Shown: piece after piece, positions 18,336 through 25,522 of the stretch
Position numbering within the stretch: position 1 is the first letter of the stretch
Layout of the letters: each line of letters begins with the position of its first letter
Assembly (NCBI GenBank): GCA_024232965.1
Contig: JACKQF010000001.1
Coordinates: 1-64,000 of the forward strand
DNA from: Verrucomicrobiaceae bacterium
GTDB lineage: Bacteria; Verrucomicrobiota; Verrucomicrobiia; Verrucomicrobiales; Verrucomicrobiaceae
Length of the DNA: 64,000 nucleotides
Direction of reading: 5' to 3'
The notes under the pieces: generated by a model
Database searches by the model: none
What the model saw: only the letters and a program-made list of their open reading frames with translations
Told to the model about the DNA's origin: nothing
Program-made: the position numbers and the translations under genes

Positions 18336-19932
18336 GTTCGTAGATGTCAGCAATTTCTTGTGAGGTGAGTGCGGCAGCAAAGAGGGCGAACTCGTCCATG
18401 CTGCCGTTGAGATTGCGCACGGCGAAATGCGCGTCGGTGCGATAGACAGGCTCGCTCCAGTTGCAGATCGACGCGGCACCGATGGCTACGTTTTCGACGA
18501 GATACTCCTCGGGAATGGCCTCCTCGCTGAAGACACGGCCATTGAGATAGTGCGTCACCTTTCGCGCATCGACATCGTAGGTCGTCGCGATCATCAGCCA
18601 CTGCCCGCTCTGGGAGGCGTTCCAGATGGGCGGGGACATGAAATGATACTTGTCCTTTTGGCCTCGTTTCACTTCCGAGGTCTCGTGCTTCTTCACGGAA
18701 AAAAACAAGCGACCATCATCCATGATCTGCCAGTGCGGTCCGCCCACCTTGGCCCCATCGGTGAGGAAGAGCGAGTTATACCAACGGTCAAGGCTGTTGA
18801 TCTTTACCCACGTTAGCAGCGTGATGGAATGGAACTCGCCCGGCACATTCAATCGGACTCGGCTGCCCGTAGGGCTGAAGTCAAGCGCAGCTCCAGCCAT
18901 GCCCCAGCGGTCCGGCACACGAGCCGCAGCGACGATTGCACCATCCATTTGAGGTTTCTCAGTGGCCTCGTTTTTGAGGCGGCGATTCCATCCGTCATCT
19001 GCACCCATTTGATAAGAGACTACGAGTCGGGGATCATGGCGAAGCTTGTGGCTGTAGTTGATCCACTCATCACGACGGACTTTGCGGTCTGTGTTCAGCC
19101 GTTCGCTCATGTCGGCCATGCCAATGAAGCCTGCGTGATTCGCTGGCAGGGCGGTCGCTTTTCCATCCGTTTCCCAACGCAGCGCCTCGCCCTTCTTCAT
19201 GTTTCGCATCGCATTGCCATGCGGATGCCATTCCACTTCGCCATCTAGGACATGCACCTCGGAGTTTGTCGCTGCAACGTTCAGCGCGAACTCCGTGCCG
19301 AGATCCACCACCTCGCCCTCCGCCGTGTGAATGCGAAAACCATGCGCTGGCTCGGGCACTCGCGCCCGCACCTTCCCCCTCGTCACCGACATCTCCATCG
19401 GCGAGATGATCTTGAATTCCGCGTCGCCCTCGACGACCACGGTCACTCCACTGAACAACTCGATCTGCGCGATGCCCGATTCAAGCCGCAAGGTCTCGTG
19501 AGCGAGCAAGTCCCCAGTGACGAACTTCCGCCCGCCCGCCCAATGCGCATTTGCCTGAGCCGTGACGACCGCGAAGCCAGCAGCAGATTCCTCGGAGGGA
19601 CTTTGTTCAGGACCGCCGACACTATCCTTCCACCAAAACATCGTCGTCACCAGAGCTACGGCCGTAACCGGTGCTATCCAGCGCATCAACCAAACGAACC
19701 AGGAGACACCGCTCGCCGCTGGCGCATGGTTTGTCTCCCAGACCTCCGTTGCCTCACGACCAGCTGCGATGGTGCGCAAGTTGGCATCCAACCGCGTTGC
19801 ACGCCGGAACTCCGCCCGCGCAGCATTGTCGCTTCGCAAGCGAAGCTCGAACACCGCGAGTTCATCAGCGTTCAACTCACCTCGCAGGTAGCGCACCGTC
19901 AGATCGCGCAATGAGTCGTCATGAGATTTCAT
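18322..19932 (-). CDS. FecR-type anti-sigma regulator with C-terminal LamG domain
   Basis: A 536-residue membrane protein. A cytoplasmic N-terminus of about 80 residues (LRDLTVRYLRGELNADE, an anti-sigma-like segment) is followed by one membrane helix (about 83-104) and then a FecR-type beta domain containing GEVVDLGTEFALNV and VHVLDGEVEW. The C-terminal third is a LamG/concanavalin-like lectin fold (FSPTGSRVRLN, LLTWVKINSLDRWYNSLFL, LNGSMDEFALFAAAL). Its start overlaps the sigma factor stop by ATGA. The likely role is to hold the ECF sigma factor and release it when the LamG domain senses a polysaccharide outside; this is inferred from the architecture. Confidence 0.88.
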   Translation of the reverse strand: MKSHDDSLRDLTVRYLRGELNADELAVFELRLRSDNAARAEFRRATRLDANLRTIAAGREATEVWETNHAPAASGVSWFVWLMRWIAPVTAVALVTTMFWWKDSVGGPEQSPSEESAAGFAVVTAQANAHWAGGRKFVTGDLLAHETLRLESGIAQIELFSGVTVVVEGDAEFKIISPMEMSVTRGKVRARVPEPAHGFRIHTAEGEVVDLGTEFALNVAATNSEVHVLDGEVEWHPHGNAMRNMKKGEALRWETDGKATALPANHAGFIGMADMSERLNTDRKVRRDEWINYSHKLRHDPRLVVSYQMGADDGWNRRLKNEATEKPQMDGAIVAAARVPDRWGMAGAALDFSPTGSRVRLNVPGEFHSITLLTWVKINSLDRWYNSLFLTDGAKVGGPHWQIMDDGRLFFSVKKHETSEVKRGQKDKYHFMSPPIWNASQSGQWLMIATTYDVDARKVTHYLNGRVFSEEAIPEEYLVENVAIGAASICNWSEPVYRTDAHFAVRNLNGSMDEFALFAAALTSQEIADIYEHGKP

Positions 19933-20468
19933 AGCGCAGCCTCCTCTTTCAGTGTGCGTTCAATGCACGTCGCCAGTTCTTGCCGAATTCGGCTCAACAG
20001 CATGTAAAGTGCAGCGGGCGACTTGCCGATTGCCGCCGCTAGATCGCGCTGATCCGGGATCGAGTAGGCCTTGAGCACCAATTCACGCCGGGCTGGCGGC
20101 AGCTTTGCCATGCAGGTCTCCAAAGCCAGTTCTTCCCGTGAAGCCAGTTCGGTTTCGTTCTCTGCCTCTTCGGCCAGTTGTTCAAGAAAGTCTTCGCTAA
20201 ACACCAACCGATCCCGTCCCATTGCCCGCCGAAACGCCAGTGCCTCGTAGCGCGCAATGACCAGCGCCCAATGCAAAAACTCCGTCGCCGGATCGAACTG
20301 ATTAAACTTCTTCCAAGCCGCCAGCGCCACCCGCTGCATCACCTCATCCACATCTCCCCAAGCCGGTAATAAGGTCCGCACGAACCGTCGCAAAGCAGCC
20401 TCGTGTCGAGTCAGTAACCCAACGAAAAGCTCGTAGCCGGGTGCATCAGAATGGGGTTGGTCAGGCAT
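19929..20468 (-). CDS. ECF RNA polymerase sigma factor, Rhodopirellula/Verrucomicrobium type
   Basis: A 179-residue sigma-70 family protein with region 2 (VDEVMQRVALAAWKKFNQFD, HWALVIARYEALAFRR) and region 4 (LPPARRELVLKAYSI, AAAIGKSPAALYMLLSRIRQ). The size and the WALVIARYEA pattern match the ECF family found as many paralogues in these phyla, usually encoded with FecR-LamG proteins. It heads a tight minus-strand run through FecR/LamG, PSD1, DUF1501, GH16 and sulfatase, which is its probable regulon or part of it. An IS3-family element ends 148 bases upstream of its start, so its native promoter may be altered. Confidence 0.92.
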   Translation of the reverse strand: MPDQPHSDAPGYELFVGLLTRHEAALRRFVRTLLPAWGDVDEVMQRVALAAWKKFNQFDPATEFLHWALVIARYEALAFRRAMGRDRLVFSEDFLEQLAEEAENETELASREELALETCMAKLPPARRELVLKAYSIPDQRDLAAAIGKSPAALYMLLSRIRQELATCIERTLKEEAAL

Positions 20469-20616
20469 AGTGGTTCACAGTGTAACTGCCAACCTTCACG
20501 CCAACTAACGAACTTATTTTAGCACTTCGGCGACGATGTCTCTGCATCACCCATTTCTTCCGCTTCCAGATGCGGATCCAGTAGAACTCCATCGAATTTG
20601 TAGGAAACGGATCAAA

Positions 20617-20643
20617 TGAGGTGGACCCCGAAATTCGGGCCAG
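20617..20643 (+). repeat. IS left inverted repeat
   Basis: The first 14 bases, TGAGGTGGACCCCG, match the reverse complement of the right end exactly; the match continues imperfectly through TTCGG and CCAG. Confidence 0.85.
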
Positions 20644-20661
20644 TAGTGAAGTTATGAGAGT

Positions 20662-21045
20662 ATGGTGATTGCGGTTTGGGAGAGACAACCCAACCCCCCC
20701 CAATACCAAGTGAAAGCCAAACGTAAAAGACATGACCCACAGTTCAAGGCCCGAGTGGCTTTGGAGGCCCTCAAGGGCATCAAGACAGTCCAGCAAATCG
20801 CCAAGGAGTTCGACGTGCATCCGGTGCAAGTCAGCGACTGGAAGAAGAAGCTCAGCACGCAGGCAGGTAGCGTGTTTGAGACCGGCAGACAGCAGGAGCA
20901 GGAGGACTTCAGCGCGGAGCGCACGGATCTGCACTCCAAGATCGGCGAACTCACCGTAAAGTTGGACTTTGTGGTAAAAAAATCCAAGCAGCTCGGAGTG
21001 TGGAGCGGACTGCAGGACTCATCGAACCTCAACACCCGAAGCTAA
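20662..21045 (+). CDS. IS3-family transposase OrfA (helix-turn-helix)
   Basis: A protein of up to 127 residues with the IS3 OrfA helix-turn-helix (FKARVALEALKGIKTVQQIA, FDVHPVQVSDWKKKL) and a leucine-zipper-like C-terminus. GTG at 20710 (VKAKRKRHDP) may be the better start, since family members begin close to that point. It binds the terminal repeats. The frame closes 46 bases into orfB. Confidence 0.85.
   Translation: MVIAVWERQPNPPQYQVKAKRKRHDPQFKARVALEALKGIKTVQQIAKEFDVHPVQVSDWKKKLSTQAGSVFETGRQQEQEDFSAERTDLHSKIGELTVKLDFVVKKSKQLGVWSGLQDSSNLNTRS
20976..20982 (+). promoter_or_regulatory. A7 slippery heptamer for programmed -1 frameshift
   Basis: Seven consecutive A residues lie just before the orfA/orfB overlap. 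A -1 shift here joins OrfA (LDFVVKK) to the orfB frame (IQAARSVERTAGLIEPQH), which matches the usual IS3 OrfAB junction. IS3 elements commonly make the active transposase this way. Confidence 0.7.
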
Positions 21046-21899
21046 GCATGAGAACCCAATGTGAACTGCTGGGCGTGTCCCGTTCCAGTCTAGATTACTT
21101 GCCTGTGGCGGAGGCCGAAGAGAACGTGAAGATCAAACGCCTGCTAGATGAACTCTATCTGCGTGACCCGTGTCTGGGATCGCGCCGACTCGTTACGGTG
21201 TTGGAGCGCGATCATGGCCTGCAGGTCAATCGCAAGCGACTCCTGCAGGTCAATCGCAAGCGACTCCAGCGGCTGCGGCGTAAGATGGGGCTGGAGGCCA
21301 TATACTGCAAGCCGCGCACCAGCATCGTAGACAAGGCCAATCGCATTTATCCCTACTTGCTGCGCGATCTGGAAGTCACCAGGGCCGACCAGGTGTGGTG
21401 CACGGACATCACCTACATCCCCATGCTGCGAGGCAGCGCCTACCTCTGTGCGGTAATGGATTGGAAGACACGTTGTGTGTTAGGCTGGGCCGTGAGCAAC
21501 ACGATGGATGTGTCGCTGTGCCTGTTGGCGCTGGAGCGTGCGAAGATGTATGCCGGTTGTGTGCCGGAGATCTTCAACACGGATCAGGGTAGCCAGTTTA
21601 CCAGCGAGGAATGGACCTCCCGACTCAAGAGCTGGGGCGTGCAGATCAGCATGGACGGGCGCGGTCGATGGATGGACAACGTGTTCATCGAGCGGCTGTG
21701 GCGCAGCATCAAATACGAGGAGATCTACCTGCGCGAGCACACCACGGTGCATGAGTTGGAGCGCGGAGTGGAGCGCTGGCTGAAGCACTACAACACATGG
21801 AGGCCGCACGAAGCACTGAAGAACAAAACGCCTAGCCAAGAGTATCGGCCAACGCGGGAAACAACCGTGAAAAAAAAGAAGATGAAGAAGGCAGCCTAA
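21000..21899 (+). CDS. IS3-family transposase OrfB (DDE integrase)
   Basis: A protein of about 299 residues as an open frame, normally translated as an OrfAB fusion. The DDE catalytic triad is complete: D in WCTDITYIP, D in FNTDQGSQFTS, E in DNVFIERLWRSIKYEE. QCELLGVSRSSLDYLPV near the start is typical. An in-frame duplication of eight residues (QVNRKRLL then QVNRKRLQ) interrupts the segment just before the catalytic core, which may reduce activity. Confidence 0.9.
   Translation: MERTAGLIEPQHPKLSMRTQCELLGVSRSSLDYLPVAEAEENVKIKRLLDELYLRDPCLGSRRLVTVLERDHGLQVNRKRLLQVNRKRLQRLRRKMGLEAIYCKPRTSIVDKANRIYPYLLRDLEVTRADQVWCTDITYIPMLRGSAYLCAVMDWKTRCVLGWAVSNTMDVSLCLLALERAKMYAGCVPEIFNTDQGSQFTSEEWTSRLKSWGVQISMDGRGRWMDNVFIERLWRSIKYEEIYLREHTTVHELERGVERWLKHYNTWRPHEALKNKTPSQEYRPTRETTVKKKKMKKAA
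21219..21266 (+). repeat. 24-bp perfect tandem duplication inside orfB
   Basis: Bases 21219-21242 and 21243-21266 are identical, each starting CTGCAGGTCAATCGC. The duplication keeps the frame and adds eight residues to a conserved part of the transposase. Other IS3 members have a single copy of this segment. Confidence 0.85.
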
Positions 21900-21938
21900 C
21901 GTCCACGTAACGAAAAAAGACCCTGAAGGAGGGGGCGA

Positions 21939-22011
21939 CCGCATTTTGAGCTGTTCTCAAGAAGGCCACTCGCTCCGCTCGTCGCCTTCTTGAGAACAGC
22001 TCAAAATGCGG
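21939..22011. repeat. Large perfect hairpin downstream of orfB
   Basis: Arms at 21939-21966 and 21984-22011 are exact complements (28 bp, outer bases CCGCATTTTGAG), separated by 17 bases. There is no T-run after it, so a plain intrinsic terminator is unlikely. It lies inside the IS, between orfB and the right end. Confidence 0.85.
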
Positions 22012-22096
22012 AGCAAAGCCCTTGCAAAGCGCCCCCAGAACCCCGAACGAATCACCACCCTCAGCCGTGATCACCATAGCTTAACTTCACGCAATC

Positions 22097-22122
22097 CTGG
22101 CCGAAGAACGGGGTCCACCTCA
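22097..22122 (-). repeat. IS right inverted repeat
   Basis: The reverse complement begins TGAGGTGGACCCCG and ends TTCGGCCAG, matching the left end at 20617-20643 with few differences and one missing base. Confidence 0.85.
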
Positions 22123-22487
22123 AAACCCGAACTGACGGGAGCAACCCATCCATCGAATTTCCGCAAGACAGAAGCAACAGATCCAACCTCAACCGGAGGC
22201 TTGGCTTGTAATCCAATAATTCGCCCATCGCCGCATAGTTGGGGGCGTTGTGATTGACCGGAGAGGCACCTCTCCACGCTTCGTGTCTGCGCCGGCGGTA
22301 GGGTTATACCCCATTTCAAGCCTTCGCGAACGACCGTACGGTTCTGAACTTCTGACACCACACGACATCGTCCCATCGAAGCAGCGGGTGGAACGGACTC
22401 GACTTAACCTCGACTGCTAGCGGGAGCGTTGTCTCTGGAACATCGAGCGGGGATGGGACGTTCTAGTGATGGAAGAAGACTCTCCTC
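22123..22487. other. Upstream region of the ldhA/N-ATPase operon
   Basis: No gene and no trace of an atpD reading frame was found between the IS and the ldhA-like gene. The region should contain the operon promoter. No confident -35/-10 pair or structured leader was identified. Confidence 0.4.
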
Positions 22488-23522
22488 ATGCCCGCTCTCA
22501 TCGTCTCCGTCTTTGACACCAAATCCTACGACCGCGAATATCTCGCGAAGGCGCAGGGGGCGGATCGTTTGACGTGGCGATTTCATGATTTTCGGCTCTG
22601 TGCGGAGACGGCACCGGCGGCGGGTGGTGCGCAGGCGGTGTGTGCGTTTGTGAATGATCAGGCGGACCGGGCTTGCCTGGAGATTCTCGCTTCGCTGGGC
22701 GTCAAGCTGCTCGCGCTGCGTGGTGCGGGTTACAACAACGTGGACGTTCCTGCCGCTCGTGAACTGGGGCTCGATGTCGTGCGCGTGCCGGCCTACTCGC
22801 CGCATGCGGTGGCCGAACACGCGGTCGCGTTGCTGCTCACGCTCAACCGGAAGATCCACCGTGCCTACAATCGCGTGCGAGAGCTGAATTTCTCGCTCAG
22901 CGGCCTGGTGGGCTTTGATGTTCATGGCAAGACGGTGGGCATCATCGGCACGGGGAAGATTGGGCGTATCGCCGCGCAGATCTTTCGTGGCTTTGGCGCC
23001 GAGGTGCTGGCTCATGATTGTTTCCCGGATGCCGATTGGGCGGCCCAGTTTGGCGTTCGCTATGTGGAGTTTGATGCGCTGCTGACGGCCTGCGACGTGG
23101 TCTCGCTGCACGTGCCGCTTCTGCCCGAGACGCGTCATCTTCTCAACGAGCAGTCTTTGGCGCAGATGAAGCGCGGAGTTGTCATCGTGAACACGAGCCG
23201 GGGCAAGCTGATCGAAACCACGGCGCTCATTGCCGCGCTGAAGTCCGGCCAGGTCGGCGGTGTGGCGCTGGATGTGTATGAGGAGGAGGAAGGCATCTTC
23301 TTTGAAGATCTCTCCGGGCAGATGCTGCAGGACGATGAGTTGTCGCTGCTGATCAATTTCCCCAACGTGCTCATCACGTCGCATCAGGGCTTCCTCACCC
23401 ATGAGGCGCTGAGCGAGATCGCCCGCGTCACGACGACGAACCTCCTGCGACTTGAAGCGGGTGAGCCGTTTCTTCCAGGCACGTTGCTGACCACCGAACC
23501 GGAGGCCGCCCATGCATCTTAA
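22488..23522 (+). CDS. ldhA: D-lactate dehydrogenase (2-hydroxyacid dehydrogenase)
   Basis: A 344-residue cytoplasmic NAD-dependent dehydrogenase that reduces pyruvate to D-lactate in characterised relatives. It shows LALRGAGYNNVDVPAARELG, the LdhA-typical LLTLNRKIHRAYNRVRELNF, the Rossmann motif GIIGTGKIGRIAAQ, catalytic Arg in NTSRGKLIETTAL, Glu in DVYEEEEGIFFED and His in SHQGFLTHEAL. Its stop lies 11 bases inside atpC, with the atpC ribosome-binding site (GGAGG) in its own 3' end, so the two are translationally linked. It occupies the place where atpD normally starts an N-ATPase operon. Confidence 0.9.
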   Translation: MPALIVSVFDTKSYDREYLAKAQGADRLTWRFHDFRLCAETAPAAGGAQAVCAFVNDQADRACLEILASLGVKLLALRGAGYNNVDVPAARELGLDVVRVPAYSPHAVAEHAVALLLTLNRKIHRAYNRVRELNFSLSGLVGFDVHGKTVGIIGTGKIGRIAAQIFRGFGAEVLAHDCFPDADWAAQFGVRYVEFDALLTACDVVSLHVPLLPETRHLLNEQSLAQMKRGVVIVNTSRGKLIETTALIAALKSGQVGGVALDVYEEEEGIFFEDLSGQMLQDDELSLLINFPNVLITSHQGFLTHEALSEIARVTTTNLLRLEAGEPFLPGTLLTTEPEAAHAS

Positions 23523-24027
23523 AGTCCTGCTGCCGTTCCAAGTCTTTGCGGACAAAACCCAGGTCACGCGCATCGTCGCCGAGACGCGGGAAGGCTCGTT
23601 TGGCCTGCTGCCGCATCGACTCGACTGTGTGGCGGCGTTGGCGCCGGGCATCCTGATTTACGAAACCGAAACGGAGGGCGAGGTCTTCGTGGCGGTGGAC
23701 GAGGGCGTGCTGGTGAAGACGGGCGCGGAGGTGCTGGTTTCCGTTCGGCGGGCGCTCGCGGGCGCGGATCTCGGCCAGTTGCGTGCGATGGTGGAGAAGG
23801 AATTTCTCACGCTGGATGCCGAGGAGCAGAGCGTGCGCTCGGTGATGGCGAAACTGGAGACGAGCTTTTTGCATGGCTTCGCAGCCTTGAAAAAATGTAC
23901 GACGAACCCGACATCCCTCCCACGAAAGCGGAGCCGAAGCTGGCTGATCAAATCGGGCAGAAGGCGGCGCGCAAACTGCACGCGCGCAAGCATGGTGAGC
24001 CTGCCGTTTGGCTTGGTCTGGGGATGA
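23512..24027 (+). CDS. atpC: N-ATPase epsilon subunit
   Basis: The F1 epsilon (central stalk) subunit. The N-terminal beta-sandwich is recognisable (LLPFQVFADKTQVTRIVAET, GSFGLLPHRLDCVAALAPG, VAVDEGVLVKTGAEVLVSVR), followed by the helical end EEQSVRSVMAKLETSFLHGF. Family-like sequence stops near residue 129. The frame runs on for about 40 more codons of basic, non-family sequence and overlaps atpQ by 133 bases. An A6 run (near 23889-23896) lies exactly where the similarity ends, so a slip there, biological or technical, could give a normal-length protein. Confidence 0.85.
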   Translation: MHLKVLLPFQVFADKTQVTRIVAETREGSFGLLPHRLDCVAALAPGILIYETETEGEVFVAVDEGVLVKTGAEVLVSVRRALAGADLGQLRAMVEKEFLTLDAEEQSVRSVMAKLETSFLHGFAALKKCTTNPTSLPRKRSRSWLIKSGRRRRANCTRASMVSLPFGLVWG

Positions 24028-24236
24028 TGGGGCTCGTGGGCTGGTCGGTCGCGGTGCCGACCTTGCTCGGTGCGGCGCTCGGGCTCTGGCTGGACAAAGA
24101 ATATCCCGGTTCACGTTCATGGACGCTGGCGCTGCTGGTGGCCGGACTGATGCTGGGCTGCATCAATGCCTGGCACTGGGTGGCCAAGGAAGAAAAAGCC
24201 ATGCGAGACGAGCAGGAGGACAAAGACGATGAATGA
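23895..24236 (+). CDS. atpQ: N-ATPase accessory membrane protein AtpQ (AtpI-like)
   Basis: A 113-residue protein with a polar N-terminus and two membrane helices (about 43-66 and 77-95, around GLVGWSVAVPTLLGAALG and LALLVAGLMLGCINAWHW), ending in a charged tail. Its position between atpC and atpR and its two-helix form match AtpQ of N-type ATPase operons, related to AtpI/AtpZ, which help c-ring assembly or cation supply. It overlaps atpR by 8 bases. Confidence 0.8.
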   Translation: MYDEPDIPPTKAEPKLADQIGQKAARKLHARKHGEPAVWLGLGMMGLVGWSVAVPTLLGAALGLWLDKEYPGSRSWTLALLVAGLMLGCINAWHWVAKEEKAMRDEQEDKDDE

Positions 24237-24531
24237 GACACTGACCATCCTTTTGGCAATCGCTGCCGGCATCGTGCTCGGCGTGATCTTCTTCGGCGGA
24301 CTGTGGTGGACGGTTCGCAAAGGCATGTCCTCGCCGCGCCCGGCCGTTCTGTTTCTCGGCAGCATGATCGTGCGAATGAGCGTGGTGATGCTGGGCTTCT
24401 ACTTCGTCGGTCAGGGCGAATGGCAGCGGCTGCTGGCCTGTCTTGCCGGGTTCATCCTCGCCCGCATCGTTTTGACGCGGTGGACACGTGCGCCTGTGGA
24501 AAACCTCAGGGAGGACCGCCATGCGTCTTAG
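24229..24531 (+). CDS. atpR: N-ATPase accessory membrane protein AtpR
   Basis: A 100-residue protein with three membrane segments (about 5-25, 38-60, 67-84). ATG at 24229 is used because it overlaps the atpQ stop and starts the hydrophobic pattern. A conserved Arg in the second helix (FLGSMIVRMSVVMLGFYF) fits AtpR, a protein specific to N-type ATPases and proposed to contact the c-ring carboxylates. It overlaps atpB by 11 bases. Confidence 0.82.
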   Translation: MNETLTILLAIAAGIVLGVIFFGGLWWTVRKGMSSPRPAVLFLGSMIVRMSVVMLGFYFVGQGEWQRLLACLAGFILARIVLTRWTRAPVENLREDRHAS

Positions 24532-25213
24532 CCCGGACCAGCTCATTTACTGGCAGCATGGGTTCTTCAAACTCAATGCGACCATCGTGTTCACCTGGAT
24601 GGTGATACTCATCCTCATCGTGGGGGCGAAACTGATCACCCGCAATCTCACCACCGAGCACAAACGCTCGCGCTGGCAGAACCTGCTGGAGATCGTGGTC
24701 ATGGCAATCGTCTCTCAAATCAAAGACGTGGGCCTGCGTAACCCGAAGACCTACCTGAGCTTTCTGGGCACGCTCTTTTTGTTCGTCGCCATGTCAGCCC
24801 TTTGCACCATCATCCCGGGTTATGATCCGCCGACGGGATCGCTCTCGACGACGGCGGCGCTCGCCATCTGTGTGCTCGTGGCGGTGCCGATGTTTGGCAT
24901 CATGGATCAGGGCATGAAGGGTTACTTGAAAACCTACATCGAGCCGACATTCATCATGCTGCCGTTCAATCTCATCAGCGAAGTCTCGCGCACGCTCGCA
25001 CTCGCTGTGCGTCTTTTCGGCAACATGATGAGCGGCGCGATGATCATCGGCATCCTGCTCACGATCACGCCTTTCATCTTTCCCATTGTCATGACCTTGC
25101 TCGGCCTGCTGACCGGCATGGTGCAGGCCTACATCTTCAGCATCCTCGCGGCGGTTTACATCGCCGCGGCCGTGCGCACTCGCGAGCCCAAGCTCGCTCC
25201 ATCCACCCCATAG
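24521..25213 (+). CDS. atpB: N-ATPase subunit a
   Basis: A 230-residue membrane subunit forming the ion half-channels. ATG at 24521 follows GGGAGG closely and overlaps atpR. Five to six membrane helices are visible. The essential Arg is in the helix SRTLALAVRLFGNMMSGAM, and the C-terminal helix contains MVQAYIFSILAAVYIAAA, typical of subunit a. The spacing to atpE is 15 bases. Confidence 0.93.
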   Translation: MRLSPDQLIYWQHGFFKLNATIVFTWMVILILIVGAKLITRNLTTEHKRSRWQNLLEIVVMAIVSQIKDVGLRNPKTYLSFLGTLFLFVAMSALCTIIPGYDPPTGSLSTTAALAICVLVAVPMFGIMDQGMKGYLKTYIEPTFIMLPFNLISEVSRTLALAVRLFGNMMSGAMIIGILLTITPFIFPIVMTLLGLLTGMVQAYIFSILAAVYIAAAVRTREPKLAPSTP

Positions 25214-25228
25214 CCCCAAACACCAACC

Positions 25229-25519
25229 ATGGACCCCACCACCACGATCGCGGTGACCTCGATCATCACCGCCGGATTCACCACCAGCATCGGCTGCATG
25301 ATGCCAGCACTCGGCGAAGGCAGATCCGTCGCGAATGCTCTGACCTCATTGGCCCAGCAACCGGACGCCTCCGCCACCATCACGCGCACGCTGTTTGTCG
25401 GCCTGGCGATGATCGAATCCACGGCGATCTATTGCTTCGTGGTCTCGATGATCCTCATCTTTGCCAATCCGTTCTGGAATCACGTCATCACACAATCCGT
25501 CGAGGCGGCAACGAAGTAA
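25229..25519 (+). CDS. atpE: N-ATPase subunit c, Na+-type signature
   Basis: A 96-residue rotor-ring protein with two membrane helices. The second helix carries MIESTAIYCFVV, with the ion-binding Glu at residue 63 followed by Ser-Thr. The first helix ends in PALGEGR, with a second Glu at residue 30. The paired Glu and the EST motif are typical of N-ATPase c subunits, which are predicted or shown to carry Na+. The polar loop AQQPD between the helices is the standard F1 contact. Ion choice is inference from these residues. Confidence 0.93.
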   Translation: MDPTTTIAVTSIITAGFTTSIGCMMPALGEGRSVANALTSLAQQPDASATITRTLFVGLAMIESTAIYCFVVSMILIFANPFWNHVITQSVEAATK

Positions 25520-25522
25520 GCC

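Larger units (their letters stand above)
20617..22122 (+). mobile_element. IS3-family insertion sequence, 1506 bp
   Basis: Both ends are visible as inverted repeats beginning TGAGGTGGACCCCG (20617) and its complement ending at 22122. AAA flanks both ends, consistent with the 3-base target duplications of IS3 elements, though AAA is weak evidence on its own. Inside are overlapping orfA and orfB in -1 relation with an A7 slippery run. Two oddities are a 24-bp tandem duplication in orfB and a roughly 200-bp tail after orfB holding a 28-bp perfect hairpin. It sits between the ECF sigma operon and the N-ATPase operon. Confidence 0.9.

Noticed and set aside
20461..22376. Possible minus-strand gene interrupted by the IS3 element
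   Set aside because: Frames on both sides look open, but collapsing the AAA target duplication shifts the join and brings a stop within about 20 codons; no domain was recognised on either side.
22123..22487. Search for an atpD fragment upstream of ldhA
   Set aside because: No Walker motif or beta-subunit-like segment is visible in any frame, so the gene is called absent and not degraded.
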